Below are positions 42,906 to 52,475 of a stretch of 64,000 bases of DNA, one piece after another. The notes under the pieces are model-generated. The model was not told the origin of the DNA, ran no database searches, and was given only the letters and a program-made list of their open reading frames with translations. Positions within the stretch are counted from its first letter, which is position 1. Every line of letters begins with the position of its first letter. Position numbers and translations under genes: made by a program. The DNA comes from Xenorhabdus lircayensis (GTDB taxonomy: Bacteria > Pseudomonadota > Gammaproteobacteria > Enterobacterales > Enterobacteriaceae), in assembly GCF_016306625.1 (NCBI RefSeq), contig NZ_JACOII010000023.1, positions 1 to 64,000 of the forward strand, written 5' to 3'.

Positions 42906-44336
42906 TTGAACACCAGTAAAGAAAAACAAAGTTTCTACTTCCATGATTATGAAACTTTTGGTAAACATCCGTCCCTAGATCGCCCAGCTCAATTTGCGGG
43001 AGTTCGCACTGACAGTGATTTCAATATTATTGAAGAGCCTTTGGTAGTTTATTGTGCTCCCGCTGACGATTATCTTCCCGACCCTGAAGCCGTCATGATC
43101 ACAGGAATTACACCGCAGTTGGCATTGAAAAAAGGGGTCAATGAGGCTGAGTTTGCTCGTCAAATCCATGAAGTATTCAGCAAATCCAATACGTGCATTC
43201 TTGGATATAATAACATTCGTTTTGATGACGAAGTCAGCCGTAACATCTTTTATCGTAATTTTTACGATCCTTACGCCTACAGTTGGCAAAAAGGTAGCTC
43301 CCGCTGGGATCTGCTCGATGTATTACGTGCCTGCTATGCCCTGCGTCCAGAAGGCATTATCTGGCCAGAAAATGATGATGGATTACCTAGTTTCAAACTG
43401 GAGCATCTGACAAAAGCCAACGGTGTTGAACATACCCATGCCCATGATGCGATGTCTGATGTTTATGCCACTATCGCAATGGCAAAATTGGTGAAGAAAG
43501 CCCAACCTCGCTTGTTTGATTACTTTTTCCAATTAAGGAATAAGCAGAAAATAAGCAATCAAATTGATATCCCACAAATGAAACCTCTGGTTCATGTATC
43601 AGGTATGTTTGGGACTCTACGCAGCAATATCAGTCTTATTGCCCCTCTGGCATGGCATCCGACAAACCGTAATGCTGTTATCATGTGCGATTTGTCAGGT
43701 GATATCTCTCCACTGCTGGAACTCAATGCGGATGAATTACGCGAACGCCTGTATACCCGACGTAATGAATTACAACCAGACCAAAGCCCGGTGCCAATTA
43801 AATTAGTGCATATCAATAAGTGCCCAATCATCGCACCAGAAAATACATTGCGGCCAGAAGATGCAGAACGAGTGGGGTTAGATCGCAACCAATGTGAACA
43901 GAATCTGGCTATTTTGCGCAATCATCCGCAAATCAGAGAAAAGGTCGTTGAGTTATTTTCTCATTCAGAAGAATTCCCGGAATCTGATAACGTCGATGCC
44001 AAGTTATATAGCGGCTTTTTCAGTGATGCCGATAAAACCGCAATGGAAATTATCCGAGAAACGGTTCCTCAAAACTTGTCCGCCTTGGATTTAACGTACC
44101 AAGATGCACGCATCAAGGCACTGTTATTCCGCTATCGCGCCAGAAACTATCCAGCAACTCTGAATTATGACGAGCAACAACGCTGGTTGCGCCATCGTCA
44201 GGATATCTTAACTCAGGAAAGCATCAGTCAATATCTTGCAACTATTGAGAGATTTTTTATTGAATATCAGTCAGATGAAGAAAAGTGCCGCCAGTTAAAA
44301 GCATTGGTTGATTATGCAATCCAACTGGCTGGGTAA
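42906..44336 (+). CDS. sbcB: Exodeoxyribonuclease I
   Basis: Processive 3'-5' single-strand DNA exonuclease that binds SSB and acts in recombination and mismatch repair. About 476 residues from TTG 42906, which follows GGAG and gives an N-terminus (NTSKEKQSFYFHDYETFG) like E. coli; an ATG at 42870 would add 12 residues and lacks a better ribosome site. DEDDh exonuclease residues: FHDYETFG, the LGYNNIRFDDE block and HAHDAMSDVYAT. The SH3-like and C-terminal helical domains follow. Confidence 0.95.
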   Translation: MNTSKEKQSFYFHDYETFGKHPSLDRPAQFAGVRTDSDFNIIEEPLVVYCAPADDYLPDPEAVMITGITPQLALKKGVNEAEFARQIHEVFSKSNTCILGYNNIRFDDEVSRNIFYRNFYDPYAYSWQKGSSRWDLLDVLRACYALRPEGIIWPENDDGLPSFKLEHLTKANGVEHTHAHDAMSDVYATIAMAKLVKKAQPRLFDYFFQLRNKQKISNQIDIPQMKPLVHVSGMFGTLRSNISLIAPLAWHPTNRNAVIMCDLSGDISPLLELNADELRERLYTRRNELQPDQSPVPIKLVHINKCPIIAPENTLRPEDAERVGLDRNQCEQNLAILRNHPQIREKVVELFSHSEEFPESDNVDAKLYSGFFSDADKTAMEIIRETVPQNLSALDLTYQDARIKALLFRYRARNYPATLNYDEQQRWLRHRQDILTQESISQYLATIERFFIEYQSDEEKCRQLKALVDYAIQLAG

Positions 44337-44365
44337 AACTTCCATATAATTTCCGGTTTTTGAAA

Positions 44366-44405
44366 AGAAAAAGACAAATGCTATACCTTGTCTTTTTCTA
44401 TTTTT
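44366..44405 (+). terminator. sbcB terminator
   Basis: AGAAAAAGACAA (44366-44377) and TTGTCTTTTTCT (44388-44399) form a perfect 12-bp stem with a ten-base loop, followed by ATTTTTATTT. Confidence 0.85.
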
Positions 44406-44424
44406 ATTTCGCCATGAAGGCAAG

Positions 44425-46170
44425 CTAGTCACGCAGATGATCAACATGCTGACAACCGCACGCTCCTCCCCAATTTTTCAGTTTGGAGGTTTTACCAACT
44501 CCCGGATTTAAAGTATTGGTAGGATCTGTCATTTGATAAAACTGCTTAAGCTGTGGTTTAGCCTGATATAAATGGCCAACATTATGTTCAGCAGGGTATT
44601 CAGCCCTCCGTTGGTTCAAAATTTCCAGCATTTTTGCTTTCAGCGCATAAACATCTGTACCCTTTTTGACGATATAGTCCTGATGGAATACATGGCACAT
44701 AAAATGCCCATAATATAGGCGGTGCACTAATGCTTGGTTGATTTCTGGAGGCAGAGATTCAAACCATTCACGATCATTGCGTCGCAAGGCAATATCCAAT
44801 GCCAGAATATCTTCTACTTCATTACTATGAACGGCCTGGTAACGAATGGCGGCTCCTGCGGCGGCAAAGCGGTGTAAAAATGCCTTAGTCCCCTCCTCTG
44901 GCGTACATGCAAAATATTCACCGTCAGCCTGTTGGAAGTAACTTTCCAACCACTCATTCGCTTCTTTTATACCTTCACCAGACATCTTCAACATTAAATG
45001 ATGTTCAAAGCGATTTCGGTACTCTTTCAGACGAGCAGGTAAATGGGAAGGTAATAAACGACTCAAGCCCTGTATGACGCGGTCTGTCAAATGCGATGGC
45101 AAAAATGGCACTTTAGCAAACATGGCATCCATTCGCCCTTTCAGATTGAAAAACGTCGGCATTTTATCTGTACCTAATTTATCAATCATGACAAAAGTAT
45201 CTTTTCCGTACACTTCAGCAATATCAAAAATATCCCGATGCATGTATTCTCCAGCCACTGGCAAATGCCGGAAATTCGATAGAATATGACGGCGTAATTC
45301 CGTCAATACTTCGGGTTGATTGGTGCCAATGTAGAAAACTTGTGCAGACGATTCTGCTGGAAAAGTATCCAAGCGGACGGCAAAAACAACTAATTTCCCA
45401 GCACAACCAGAGGCTTCAAACAGCCTACGCTCATCAGCATTAAACCGTGATGGAGTATCAGCATCAACATCACGGACGCGCTGTGAATATTCATGATCAG
45501 AAGCCACTTTGTCACTGTGCTGAATATCTTCGGTACGATAGTGCTGCTCTTCCAAACAAGTCAGCATATCTTCAGGCGTATCACCCAACGATATTCCTAA
45601 ATGGTTGATAAGTTCAGCTTCTCCTTTTTCATTTACACGACCATATAGTGCCATTTCGGTATAAGCAGGCCCACGCTGAACCAGAGAGCCTCCTGAATTA
45701 TTGCAGATCCCTCCAATAATAGATGCACCAATACAGGATGAACCAATAACTGAATGAGGTTCACGTCCCAACGGCTTCAATACTTTTTCCAAATGCCACA
45801 ATGTACTGCCGGGAAATGCAATAACCTGATTAACTGATTGCAGAATTTGGATTTTATCCATTCGTAGGGTGCTGATAATGACGATGTCACGATCATAGTC
45901 ATTACCATTCGGTGTAGAACCTTCCGTTAACCCAGTATTGGCTGCCTGCATCAAAATAATTTTGTCAGCATCAATACAAGCTTTAAAAACTTTCCACTGT
46001 TCCAATAATGAACTTGGAAATACAACGGCAAGGGCATTTCCTTGTCCAGAACGAAAACCTTTACGATAACGTTCTGTTTTTTGAGGTTCGGTGAGAATAT
46101 GGGAAGATCCAACGATGTTCGTGAGAATAGCAATGAGTTGCTGATTCTGAGGGCTTTTAGCATCATTCAT
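44425..46170 (-). CDS. dld: Quinone-dependent D-lactate dehydrogenase
   Basis: Peripheral membrane FAD enzyme oxidising D-lactate to pyruvate and passing electrons to ubiquinone. The 581-residue protein has the FAD-binding domain (about 35-270: LMQAANTGLTEGSTPNGNDYDRD, GSSCIGASIIGGICNNSGGSL), a membrane-binding segment and a cap domain ending PAEHNVGHLY. After TSKLKNW, where E. coli Dld ends within a few residues, a tail GGACGCQHVDHLRD adds two cysteines and two histidines. A terminator separates it from plaP upstream. Confidence 0.97.
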   Translation of the reverse strand: MNDAKSPQNQQLIAILTNIVGSSHILTEPQKTERYRKGFRSGQGNALAVVFPSSLLEQWKVFKACIDADKIILMQAANTGLTEGSTPNGNDYDRDIVIISTLRMDKIQILQSVNQVIAFPGSTLWHLEKVLKPLGREPHSVIGSSCIGASIIGGICNNSGGSLVQRGPAYTEMALYGRVNEKGEAELINHLGISLGDTPEDMLTCLEEQHYRTEDIQHSDKVASDHEYSQRVRDVDADTPSRFNADERRLFEASGCAGKLVVFAVRLDTFPAESSAQVFYIGTNQPEVLTELRRHILSNFRHLPVAGEYMHRDIFDIAEVYGKDTFVMIDKLGTDKMPTFFNLKGRMDAMFAKVPFLPSHLTDRVIQGLSRLLPSHLPARLKEYRNRFEHHLMLKMSGEGIKEANEWLESYFQQADGEYFACTPEEGTKAFLHRFAAAGAAIRYQAVHSNEVEDILALDIALRRNDREWFESLPPEINQALVHRLYYGHFMCHVFHQDYIVKKGTDVYALKAKMLEILNQRRAEYPAEHNVGHLYQAKPQLKQFYQMTDPTNTLNPGVGKTSKLKNWGGACGCQHVDHLRD

Positions 46171-46303
46171 AGTCGTTTTCTTACCTTGCTAGAGCCAAAC
46201 AAGCGTGCTCTTAATGAAATCAGGTATGGTGAAATTACTGTTCATTATATGATGCTTTCTAATGATTATTGTATGATTTTTACACTTTTTTATTCCCTTT
46301 AAG

Positions 46304-46329
46304 CAAAAACAGCACCCGAAGGTGCTGTT
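46304..46329 (-). terminator. plaP terminator
   Basis: On the minus strand AACAGCACC-TTCG-GGTGCTGTT followed by Us: a 9-bp stem capped by the very stable UUCG tetraloop, 75 bases after the plaP stop. Confidence 0.92.
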
Positions 46330-46403
46330 CCGAAAGAAGTATCAGTGTATTCTTAATTTTCAAGCGGCTGCTTTATTAGCCGTAATTTGAAATCTATCTT
46401 TTA

Positions 46404-47780
46404 TTATGACTCACTGAACTGTGGCATGGGTTGACGGAAACTACGAGTCAAGAAGAACATGTAAAGAAGACCAATTCCTCCCCAGACCAAACCTAACTCC
46501 ATAGATTCTGCTTCCAAATTAATCCACAAGACACACACTGTCGCTGCACCAAGAAGTGGCAGAATCAAAAAATGCAAAGTGTCTTTCAGTGTACTGTTGC
46601 GACGTTCACGAATATAGAATTGCGAGATTACCGACAAGTTAACGAAAGTAAACGCAACCAACGCGCCGAAATTAATCAGTGCAGTTGCTGTCACCAGATC
46701 CAGCCAACCCGCTGATAAGGCAACAATACCAACCAATAAGACATTGATTGCTGGAGTACACCATTTCGGATGAACATAAGCAAATACTTTCTCAGGCAAT
46801 ACACTATCACGCCCCATTACATAAAGCAGACGGGATACACCCGCGTGTGCAGCCATACCGGAAGCCATTACAGTAACACAGGAGAACACCAAAATAATCG
46901 CTTGGAATAGTGCGCCTGCAACGTACAACATAATTTCTGGTTGAGACTCATCGGGGTTTTTAAACCGAGAAATATCGGGGAAATAGAGTTGTAAGAAATA
47001 AGACATGGCAATGAAGATCACGCCACCAATTAATGCGGTCAGGAAAATTGCTTTTGGAATAACCTTTTCTGCATTAGGTGTTTCTTCAGACAAAGAACTG
47101 ATGCCATCAAACCCGAGGAAAGAGAAACAAAGTATCGTCGCTCCGGTTATCATTGGAATCAATTTTGCTTCTTCCGACGTAAATGGTCGCATACTGAACA
47201 GAGTTCCAGCACCTTCACCATGATGTACGCCGTACATTAATAAACCGACAAATGCCACCATAACAGCAATTTGGACAACCACAATCAGGCCATTGAGATT
47301 CGCCACAACATTAATGCCACTCAGGTTGAAAACGGTCATCAGTACTGCCAAGCCAACCACAAAGATCCACGGGTCAACGCCTGGAAAAATGGCTTGAAGA
47401 TAAATTTTTGCCAGCAGGATATTGATCATCGGCATGAGCAAATAATCCAGCAAAGATGACCAGCCTACCATAAACCCAAGATGGGGATTCATTGATTTTT
47501 GTACGTATGTATAGGCAGAACCTGCTGATGGAAAACGTTTTACTAATTTCCCGTAACTTAAAGCTGTAAATAAAACTGCGATCAGTGCAATAGCATAAGA
47601 TGTCGCAACATGCCCGTCTGTCAATTTGGAAACAATGCCAAAAGTGTCAAAGATAGTCATTGGCTGCATATAAGCAAGGCCCATCATGACCACCTGAAAC
47701 AGGGTCAAAGTTCTTCTCAATTGAACGCGGTTGCTGGCACTGGTTTGATTAGTGTCGAAGGTGATTGAATTATGCGACAT
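46404..47780 (-). CDS. plaP: Putrescine importer PlaP (YeeF), APC family
   Basis: Proton-coupled low-affinity putrescine permease of the amino acid-polyamine-organocation family. The 458 residues should form 12 TMs. [20 protein letters not shown] at the start of TM1 and [12 protein letters not shown] after TM6 are typical, and similarity to E. coli PlaP runs end to end. Neighbouring sbcB and tmaR matches the E. coli yeeX-sbcB-yeeF region. Its ATG lies 10 bases inside a 70-codon upstream ORF, with GGGGG as ribosome site. Confidence 0.93.
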   Translation of the reverse strand: MSHNSITFDTNQTSASNRVQLRRTLTLFQVVMMGLAYMQPMTIFDTFGIVSKLTDGHVATSYAIALIAVLFTALSYGKLVKRFPSAGSAYTYVQKSMNPHLGFMVGWSSLLDYLLMPMINILLAKIYLQAIFPGVDPWIFVVGLAVLMTVFNLSGINVVANLNGLIVVVQIAVMVAFVGLLMYGVHHGEGAGTLFSMRPFTSEEAKLIPMITGATILCFSFLGFDGISSLSEETPNAEKVIPKAIFLTALIGGVIFIAMSYFLQLYFPDISRFKNPDESQPEIMLYVAGALFQAIILVFSCVTVMASGMAAHAGVSRLLYVMGRDSVLPEKVFAYVHPKWCTPAINVLLVGIVALSAGWLDLVTATALINFGALVAFTFVNLSVISQFYIRERRNSTLKDTLHFLILPLLGAATVCVLWINLEAESMELGLVWGGIGLLYMFFLTRSFRQPMPQFSES

Positions 47781-47982
47781 GAGCGAAATCCCCCATAACT
47801 TCGATCTGGGTACTGATACAACTACTTAATCGATAGTTACTGGGTAGACTTCGCATCTGTCTATAGACAGAAAAGAAAGAGGAGTTAGAGGATGGTGAAT
47901 TGACAGAGGAGCATGCCCCATAGTCATCATTGCAGCAACGAGCGCCAATTGGCACAAGTGCAAAAGAGAATAATTGCTCCAT
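47770..47982 (-). CDS. yoeI: Upstream leader ORF overlapping plaP (YoeI-like)
   Basis: A 70-codon ORF with an excellent ribosome site (TGAGGA, 8 bases before ATG 47982) that overlaps the plaP start by 11 bases. It begins [17 protein letters not shown] and ends GDFAHVA. E. coli has a 20-codon small gene, yoeI, in exactly this position, which from memory also starts M-x-Q-x-F and ends HVA; the ~50-residue Ser/Asn-rich insert here is new. The overlap implies translational coupling and a regulatory role. The symbol is by position and end similarity only. Confidence 0.6.
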   Translation of the reverse strand: MEQLFSFALVPIGARCCNDDYGACSSVNSPSSNSSFFSVYRQMRSLPSNYRLSSCISTQIEVMGDFAHVA

Positions 47983-48000
47983 ATTTGCGTTCCTCAGTAC

Positions 48001-48068
48001 AGCAACCCTGTCTCAGTTATGGTTGCTTATGGTCAGTATCGATCCGGAACAAAGTCCGGCCTCTTTGT
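48001..48068 (-). promoter_or_regulatory. Structured leader with alternative hairpins ahead of the plaP leader ORF
   Basis: AGCAACC (48001-48007) pairs with GGTTGCT (48021-48027) directly upstream of the leader ORF ribosome site. Further up, CCGGA/TCCGG (48044-48059) and ACAAAG/CTTTGT (48049-48068) overlap and cannot form together. This is the pattern expected of a switching leader; no known riboswitch class was recognised. Confidence 0.4.
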
Positions 48069-48092
48069 GTTGTAAAAAATAACTCAATGCAA

Positions 48093-48130
48093 AAAAATAA
48101 CTGGTGCATATTTACGCACCAGTTATTTTT
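48093..48130 (-). terminator. Terminator upstream of the plaP leader (possible attenuator)
   Basis: AAAAATAACTGGTGC and GCACCAGTTATTTTT form a perfect 15-bp stem with an eight-base loop. The minus strand continues with a T-run. It lies 111 bases before the leader ORF and 315 bases after the TonB receptor stop, which already has its own terminator, so it may act on the plaP transcript or end a small RNA. Confidence 0.8.
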
Positions 48131-48341
48131 AGTGCACGCATTTTGCACTTCAAGTCCAGAAATAGCAAGCACCATGACACTAAAAATTTATTATTTTTTA
48201 CGACACTACAAAGCCTTATAGAATAGGCTCTTACTGAGCTAGTGCTGAAATTTAATGCCATCATATCCGTTGATTGGCCTCTTATAAATTTTTAGCACAG
48301 AGGGAAACTATTTGCCATTTAATTATGATGGTTTTGACATC
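48131..48341. other. Gap between two minus-strand terminators
   Basis: About 210 bases bounded on both sides by strong minus-strand terminators. No ORF is supported. A small RNA or the plaP promoter could lie here; I saw no convincing promoter hexamers. Confidence 0.35.
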
Positions 48342-48386
48342 AAAAAAATCATCCCTTCACCAATTTTATGATGAAGGGATGATTTT
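48342..48386 (-). terminator. Terminator of the TonB receptor gene
   Basis: AAAATCATCCCTTCA and TGAAGGGATGATTTT form a perfect 15-bp stem with a 12-base loop; on the minus strand seven Ts follow. It begins 58 bases after the receptor stop. Confidence 0.92.
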
Positions 48387-48444
48387 ATATTACCTCTAAA
48401 TGTTAGCTATAATGACTAATATTAATAAGAAAGCGAAATATTAA

Positions 48445-50427
48445 TTAAAAATCATAATTAATGCCGATATTGTAACGGCGGCCGTCGAGGACTGCATCAT
48501 GGGTTTTCTCGGTGACTCGCTTGTCAAAGACGTTGTAGACACCACCTAACAGACGCAAATCTTTCGTCAAGTTATAGGTCATTCCCAAATCTACGAAAGT
48601 GTAAGATGGAGTACCATTTTTCACACCAGAACGATATACATAATTGGTTGATTTACTTCTAAAATTAATGCGAGTCCACACTTCCATTTCTGGTAGTGTC
48701 TGCCAGTTTAAGGTGGCGTTGGCCATATGTTTTGGCATTTTATTCAACGCCTGACCTTTATACTTACCGCTTTTCTGCTCTGATTCGGTATAAGTATAAT
48801 TTGCAGCTAAGGACACGCTTTCTACGATCCCCCAGTTCATTGTAGCTTCTATACCACGTACATTGGCTTTATCCAAGTTTTCACGCTTGTTAATAAAGTC
48901 GTAAGTGGCATCACCGACTGGTTTACATGGATTGTCAGTATCTTTATTACAAAATACAACTTCCGTGATCTTGTCTTTAAAATCTGTATTAAAGACCGTT
49001 ACACCACTGGTAAAGTTGTCTTGGTTATTCCAAATAACGCTAATTTCTTCACTGACACTTTTCTCTGGTTTTAGGTCTGGGTTTCCTATAATCATACCCT
49101 TAGTAAACCTACCACCAGTCGTCTGCCCCCAATTAGGAGAAACTTGTCTCAACTCCGGTGAACGATAACCAGTAGAAACACCACCTTTGACTGTCCACTG
49201 TTCATCAATATGCCATACACCATATAAGCGAGGCGTCCAATGCGCACCAAAGTTTTCATCTTTATCTAATCGAATGCCGCTCGTCAAGGCAAAATCATTG
49301 GTCATTTGCCACTCATCTTCTGCAAATAATGCCCAACTCCAACGAGTTAATTTGTCAACACCTTTTGCTGAATCCAATTTATTACTAGTATCTCGTAAAT
49401 CTTCATAACGATACTGTCCTCCTACACTTAATGTATTATCATCCAACATAAAGGTAGTTTGGTTATTGAAAATTGTATCGTTATTTTTCATTTCACGTTC
49501 AGGATTACGTGATTCATCTCGCTGAATATAAGAAGTCACTGTGCCAAAGTCATAAATACCATTATGGGTAATCGAATAGTTATTACGCTTATAGCGGCTT
49601 GTATCATCTTGGCAAGATTTTGGCTGACAATCACGAGTCTTACCAATCGTTGAATCACGATCTTGCTCATAGCGCCCAACTTCAAAATCAAAGCTATTTT
49701 GTTCATTTGGTGTCAGAGAGAAAGTCGCTGCACCATTACGCATTTCTTGTTTTCTAAATCCACCAAGAAACTTATCTTCGTTACGATGAGAGAACAAACC
49801 ATTCACTTTCAGTCCCAGCAATCCATCAATCAATGGCCCCGCGGCATAAGCGCTAGTCTGATAGCTATTACCAGAATTTTTACGCTCGTTCAACGTAGTA
49901 TCTGCACGCAAGCTGACATGCCATTCTTTCTGTACCTTACGGGTAATGATATTAATAACGCCGCCCATAGCATCAGAGCCATAGAGAGAAGACATTGGCC
50001 CACGTACAACTTCAACACGTTCAATTGCTGCCAATGGCGGCATCCATCCCTGCTCAATCCCTGAACCATCGCTGTTTGGGCGAGTACTGCGGGTATCAAC
50101 ACGCTTACCATCAATCAGGATCATGGTATATTTTGAGGCCATACCACGAATACTGATATCACTGCTGCTACCACCATCCGTAACAACCACGCCCGGCACA
50201 TCTTTCAATGCATCCGTTACATCACGGTAAGCTTTAGTTTCTAACTGCTCACGGCTAACGACTGAAATAGAAGCAGGCGCATCTTCAATCTTTTGCTGGA
50301 AACCCGCAGCAGTGGTGACAACAATTTTATCTTCGCCATTATTGGCAGCATTCGCAGCCAAAACAGTGCTGGATGAAATAGCGGCAATAATGCCTAATAC
50401 GATCTTTTTCTTTGCAAAAACAACCAT
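48445..50427 (-). CDS. TonB-dependent outer-membrane receptor, CirA/FepA-like
   Basis: Outer-membrane gated barrel for a ferric siderophore, probably of catecholate type. The 660-residue precursor has a signal peptide ending about AANA (residue 27), a TonB box DKIVVTTA (33-40), the plug domain (about 45-160: DAPASISVVSREQL, VRGPMSSLYGSDAMGGVINI) and a 22-strand barrel ending in aromatic Phe (NIGINYDF). Length and plug sequence resemble E. coli CirA. Two loop Cys pairs are visible (CQPKSC, CNKDTDNPC). Downstream of the ABC genes on the same strand, so likely the uptake partner; ligand unknown. Confidence 0.88.
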   Translation of the reverse strand: MVVFAKKKIVLGIIAAISSSTVLAANAANNGEDKIVVTTAAGFQQKIEDAPASISVVSREQLETKAYRDVTDALKDVPGVVVTDGGSSSDISIRGMASKYTMILIDGKRVDTRSTRPNSDGSGIEQGWMPPLAAIERVEVVRGPMSSLYGSDAMGGVINIITRKVQKEWHVSLRADTTLNERKNSGNSYQTSAYAAGPLIDGLLGLKVNGLFSHRNEDKFLGGFRKQEMRNGAATFSLTPNEQNSFDFEVGRYEQDRDSTIGKTRDCQPKSCQDDTSRYKRNNYSITHNGIYDFGTVTSYIQRDESRNPEREMKNNDTIFNNQTTFMLDDNTLSVGGQYRYEDLRDTSNKLDSAKGVDKLTRWSWALFAEDEWQMTNDFALTSGIRLDKDENFGAHWTPRLYGVWHIDEQWTVKGGVSTGYRSPELRQVSPNWGQTTGGRFTKGMIIGNPDLKPEKSVSEEISVIWNNQDNFTSGVTVFNTDFKDKITEVVFCNKDTDNPCKPVGDATYDFINKRENLDKANVRGIEATMNWGIVESVSLAANYTYTESEQKSGKYKGQALNKMPKHMANATLNWQTLPEMEVWTRINFRSKSTNYVYRSGVKNGTPSYTFVDLGMTYNLTKDLRLLGGVYNVFDKRVTEKTHDAVLDGRRYNIGINYDF

Positions 50428-50499
50428 TCCCGATTCTCCAAAAGGTAGAATAGAATTATTTAAATTAATTAATACGGATAACCGACATACGCCCGCAGC

Positions 50500-50523
50500 A
50501 CAGGGATAATGATTTATCCCTGT
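50500..50523. terminator. Hairpin between the ABC ATPase and receptor genes
   Basis: ACAGGGATAA-TGAT-TTATCCCTGT, a perfect 10-bp stem. It lies 62 bases after the ATPase stop and 72 before the receptor start, so it probably dampens readthrough into the receptor or stabilises the upstream mRNA. Confidence 0.55.
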
Positions 50524-50585
50524 CAGTGTTATATTTATTAAATTACACTTTAATTTTATTAAGGCATTTTATGTCTTTTATTATT

Positions 50586-51374
50586 CTAACTCGCTAATTC
50601 TGCCACCAAACCATCAATTAATACTTGTGGTACGCCCTGAGAACAACGTTCAATTCGGCCTTTAATTCCATAAACCTCGGCCAAACTATCTGACGTGATA
50701 ACCTGTTCTGGTATACCTTCGGAGATTAATTCACCTTTCTTTAGCATTAATACATGGTCACCATGACGCAATGCGATATTAATATCATGAACAACGACAA
50801 TCGTTATAATATTACGACGACGCGTTTCACGTGCAACTAAATCCATAACGTGGTACTGATAATTTAAATCCAGAGCACTTAATGGTTCATCTAATAATAA
50901 TAGAGTCGGACGCCGAATTAATGATTGAGCTAACCCAACCAACTGTTTCTGACCACCTGATAGTTGATCTAGATAACTGAGGGCTAAATGATCAATACCA
51001 AGTTGGCGCAACAGCTCCATGACTTCTTGCTCACATTGGCGACTACTCACACTGCCCGATGCTCGTTGAGCAACAATCACAGATTCCAGCACATGAAGAT
51101 GAACACCCGCCGGTAATGATTGTGGCAGATAAACCACGTTCTGAGCACGCTGGGCAAAATTCATTTGCATCAAATCTTGCCCATCCAGCAAGATTTCACC
51201 ACTGGCTTTATTCAAACCCGCCAGCGCACGCATAAGTGTGGATTTTCCGCAACCATTAGGCCCCAACAATACGGTGATTTGACCACGCGGCAATGACTTA
51301 ACATCCAGATTTTCAATTACAGGATGCTTCGGATACCCTGTCGTTAAACAATTTATTTTTAGTCCCTGACTCAT
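50586..51374 (-). CDS. Iron-siderophore ABC transporter ATPase
   Basis: FecE/BtuD-type ATPase, 262 residues. Walker A GPNGCGKST (about 38-46), ABC signature LSGGQKQLVGLAQ, Walker B LLLLDEPLSALD and H-loop VVVHD are present. The signature has Lys where Arg or Arg-Gln is more common. It overlaps the permease by 4 bases and is thus coupled to it. Confidence 0.9.
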   Translation of the reverse strand: MSQGLKINCLTTGYPKHPVIENLDVKSLPRGQITVLLGPNGCGKSTLMRALAGLNKASGEILLDGQDLMQMNFAQRAQNVVYLPQSLPAGVHLHVLESVIVAQRASGSVSSRQCEQEVMELLRQLGIDHLALSYLDQLSGGQKQLVGLAQSLIRRPTLLLLDEPLSALDLNYQYHVMDLVARETRRRNIITIVVVHDINIALRHGDHVLMLKKGELISEGIPEQVITSDSLAEVYGIKGRIERCSQGVPQVLIDGLVAELAS

Positions 51375-52456
51375 ACATTCCCCCTATGGCGTAAAACTAT
51401 GCTAAGGAAGAAAGGCACTCCAACCAAGGATGTTACAATCCCCACTGGTATGATGACGCCCGGAATCAGATTCTTGGAAGTGATGGAAGCCATTGACAAA
51501 ACCAATGCGCCAATCAGCGCACTCGCAGGCAGAAAGAAACGGTGATCTTCACCAAACATCATTCTGGCGATATGAGGAGCTACTAATCCAATAAAAGCAA
51601 TGGGGCCAACAAACGCGACCGCTAATGCAGTTAGGATACTGATACGCAACAACGTCCCCAAACGAAGACGGCTGATATTGATTCCAAAACTAGTTGCACG
51701 ATCTTCTCCCAGACGCAACGCTGTCAATTTCCAAGAGTTCGACATTGAAATAGGCATCATAACGGAAAAAACTAACATCATGATGCCCAATTTTTCCCAC
51801 GTCGCTCTGGAAAGACTACCCATCGTCCAGAAAACCAGCCCTTGTAAGGTGTCTTCTGTGGCAATAAATTGCATCATTGAAACCAGTGCTTCAAAGGTAA
51901 ACACCATCGCAATGCCGAACAATACAACGCCTGAGGTTGCCACTCTTGTCCAGCGAGTGATGCCATCAAGCATCAAGGCAGCCAGTAATGCAAAGAGAAA
52001 AGCGTTTGCGGAGATGAACCACTGATCCGGTATTCCAGGAATACCGATTCCAAGCACAATCGCCAATGCCGCACCAAAAGAAGCGGCATTGGAGACACCC
52101 AAAGTAAATGGGCTGGCTAGCGGGTTATTCAGGATTGTCTGCATTTCAGCGCCGGCCAGCCCAAGTGACAAGCCGACCACTACCGCCATCAGGGCGTAGG
52201 GTAATCGAATATCCCAAACAATCACCCGTGTTGATGCGTTAACACTTTCTGGTGCAACCAGTGTTTGCCAAAGGGTTTGTAGCGATAACCCTGATGGCCC
52301 CATTGTAAAATCCAATACAACAGAGGTGCCAATAACAAAAACGATGAACAATATCCATGCAATACGTCGACGCAGGATATGACGATAGTGTGCTTTTATA
52401 TCGCACTCACTCAATTGCTGTTTCACCATTGGCATAGGCTCGGTAGTGACACTCAT
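51371..52456 (-). CDS. Iron-siderophore ABC transporter permease (FecCD family)
   Basis: 361-residue FecCD/BtuC-type permease with about 9-10 TMs; WDIRLPYALMAVVVGLSLGLAGAEMQ is the classic family block, and VGPIAFIGLVAPHIAR near residue 290 contacts the ATPase. Only one permease gene is present, so the channel should be a homodimer, as with BtuC, rather than a FepDG-like heterodimer. It lies between the binding-protein and ATPase genes. Confidence 0.9.
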   Translation of the reverse strand: MSVTTEPMPMVKQQLSECDIKAHYRHILRRRIAWILFIVFVIGTSVVLDFTMGPSGLSLQTLWQTLVAPESVNASTRVIVWDIRLPYALMAVVVGLSLGLAGAEMQTILNNPLASPFTLGVSNAASFGAALAIVLGIGIPGIPDQWFISANAFLFALLAALMLDGITRWTRVATSGVVLFGIAMVFTFEALVSMMQFIATEDTLQGLVFWTMGSLSRATWEKLGIMMLVFSVMMPISMSNSWKLTALRLGEDRATSFGINISRLRLGTLLRISILTALAVAFVGPIAFIGLVAPHIARMMFGEDHRFFLPASALIGALVLSMASITSKNLIPGVIIPVGIVTSLVGVPFFLSIVLRHRGNV

Positions 52457-52475
52457 TTTTATTACCCGTTACTGC

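Noticed and set aside
48131-48341. Sigma-54 promoter or NtrC sites between the two terminators
   Set aside because: TGCAC and GGTGC words are present, but no GG-N10-GC element with correct spacing was found.
50501-50522. Possible Fur box (GATAATGATTTATC) upstream of the TonB receptor
   Set aside because: The match is good in one half only and is better explained as a 10-bp hairpin; the stronger Fur-like site lies at the operon start.
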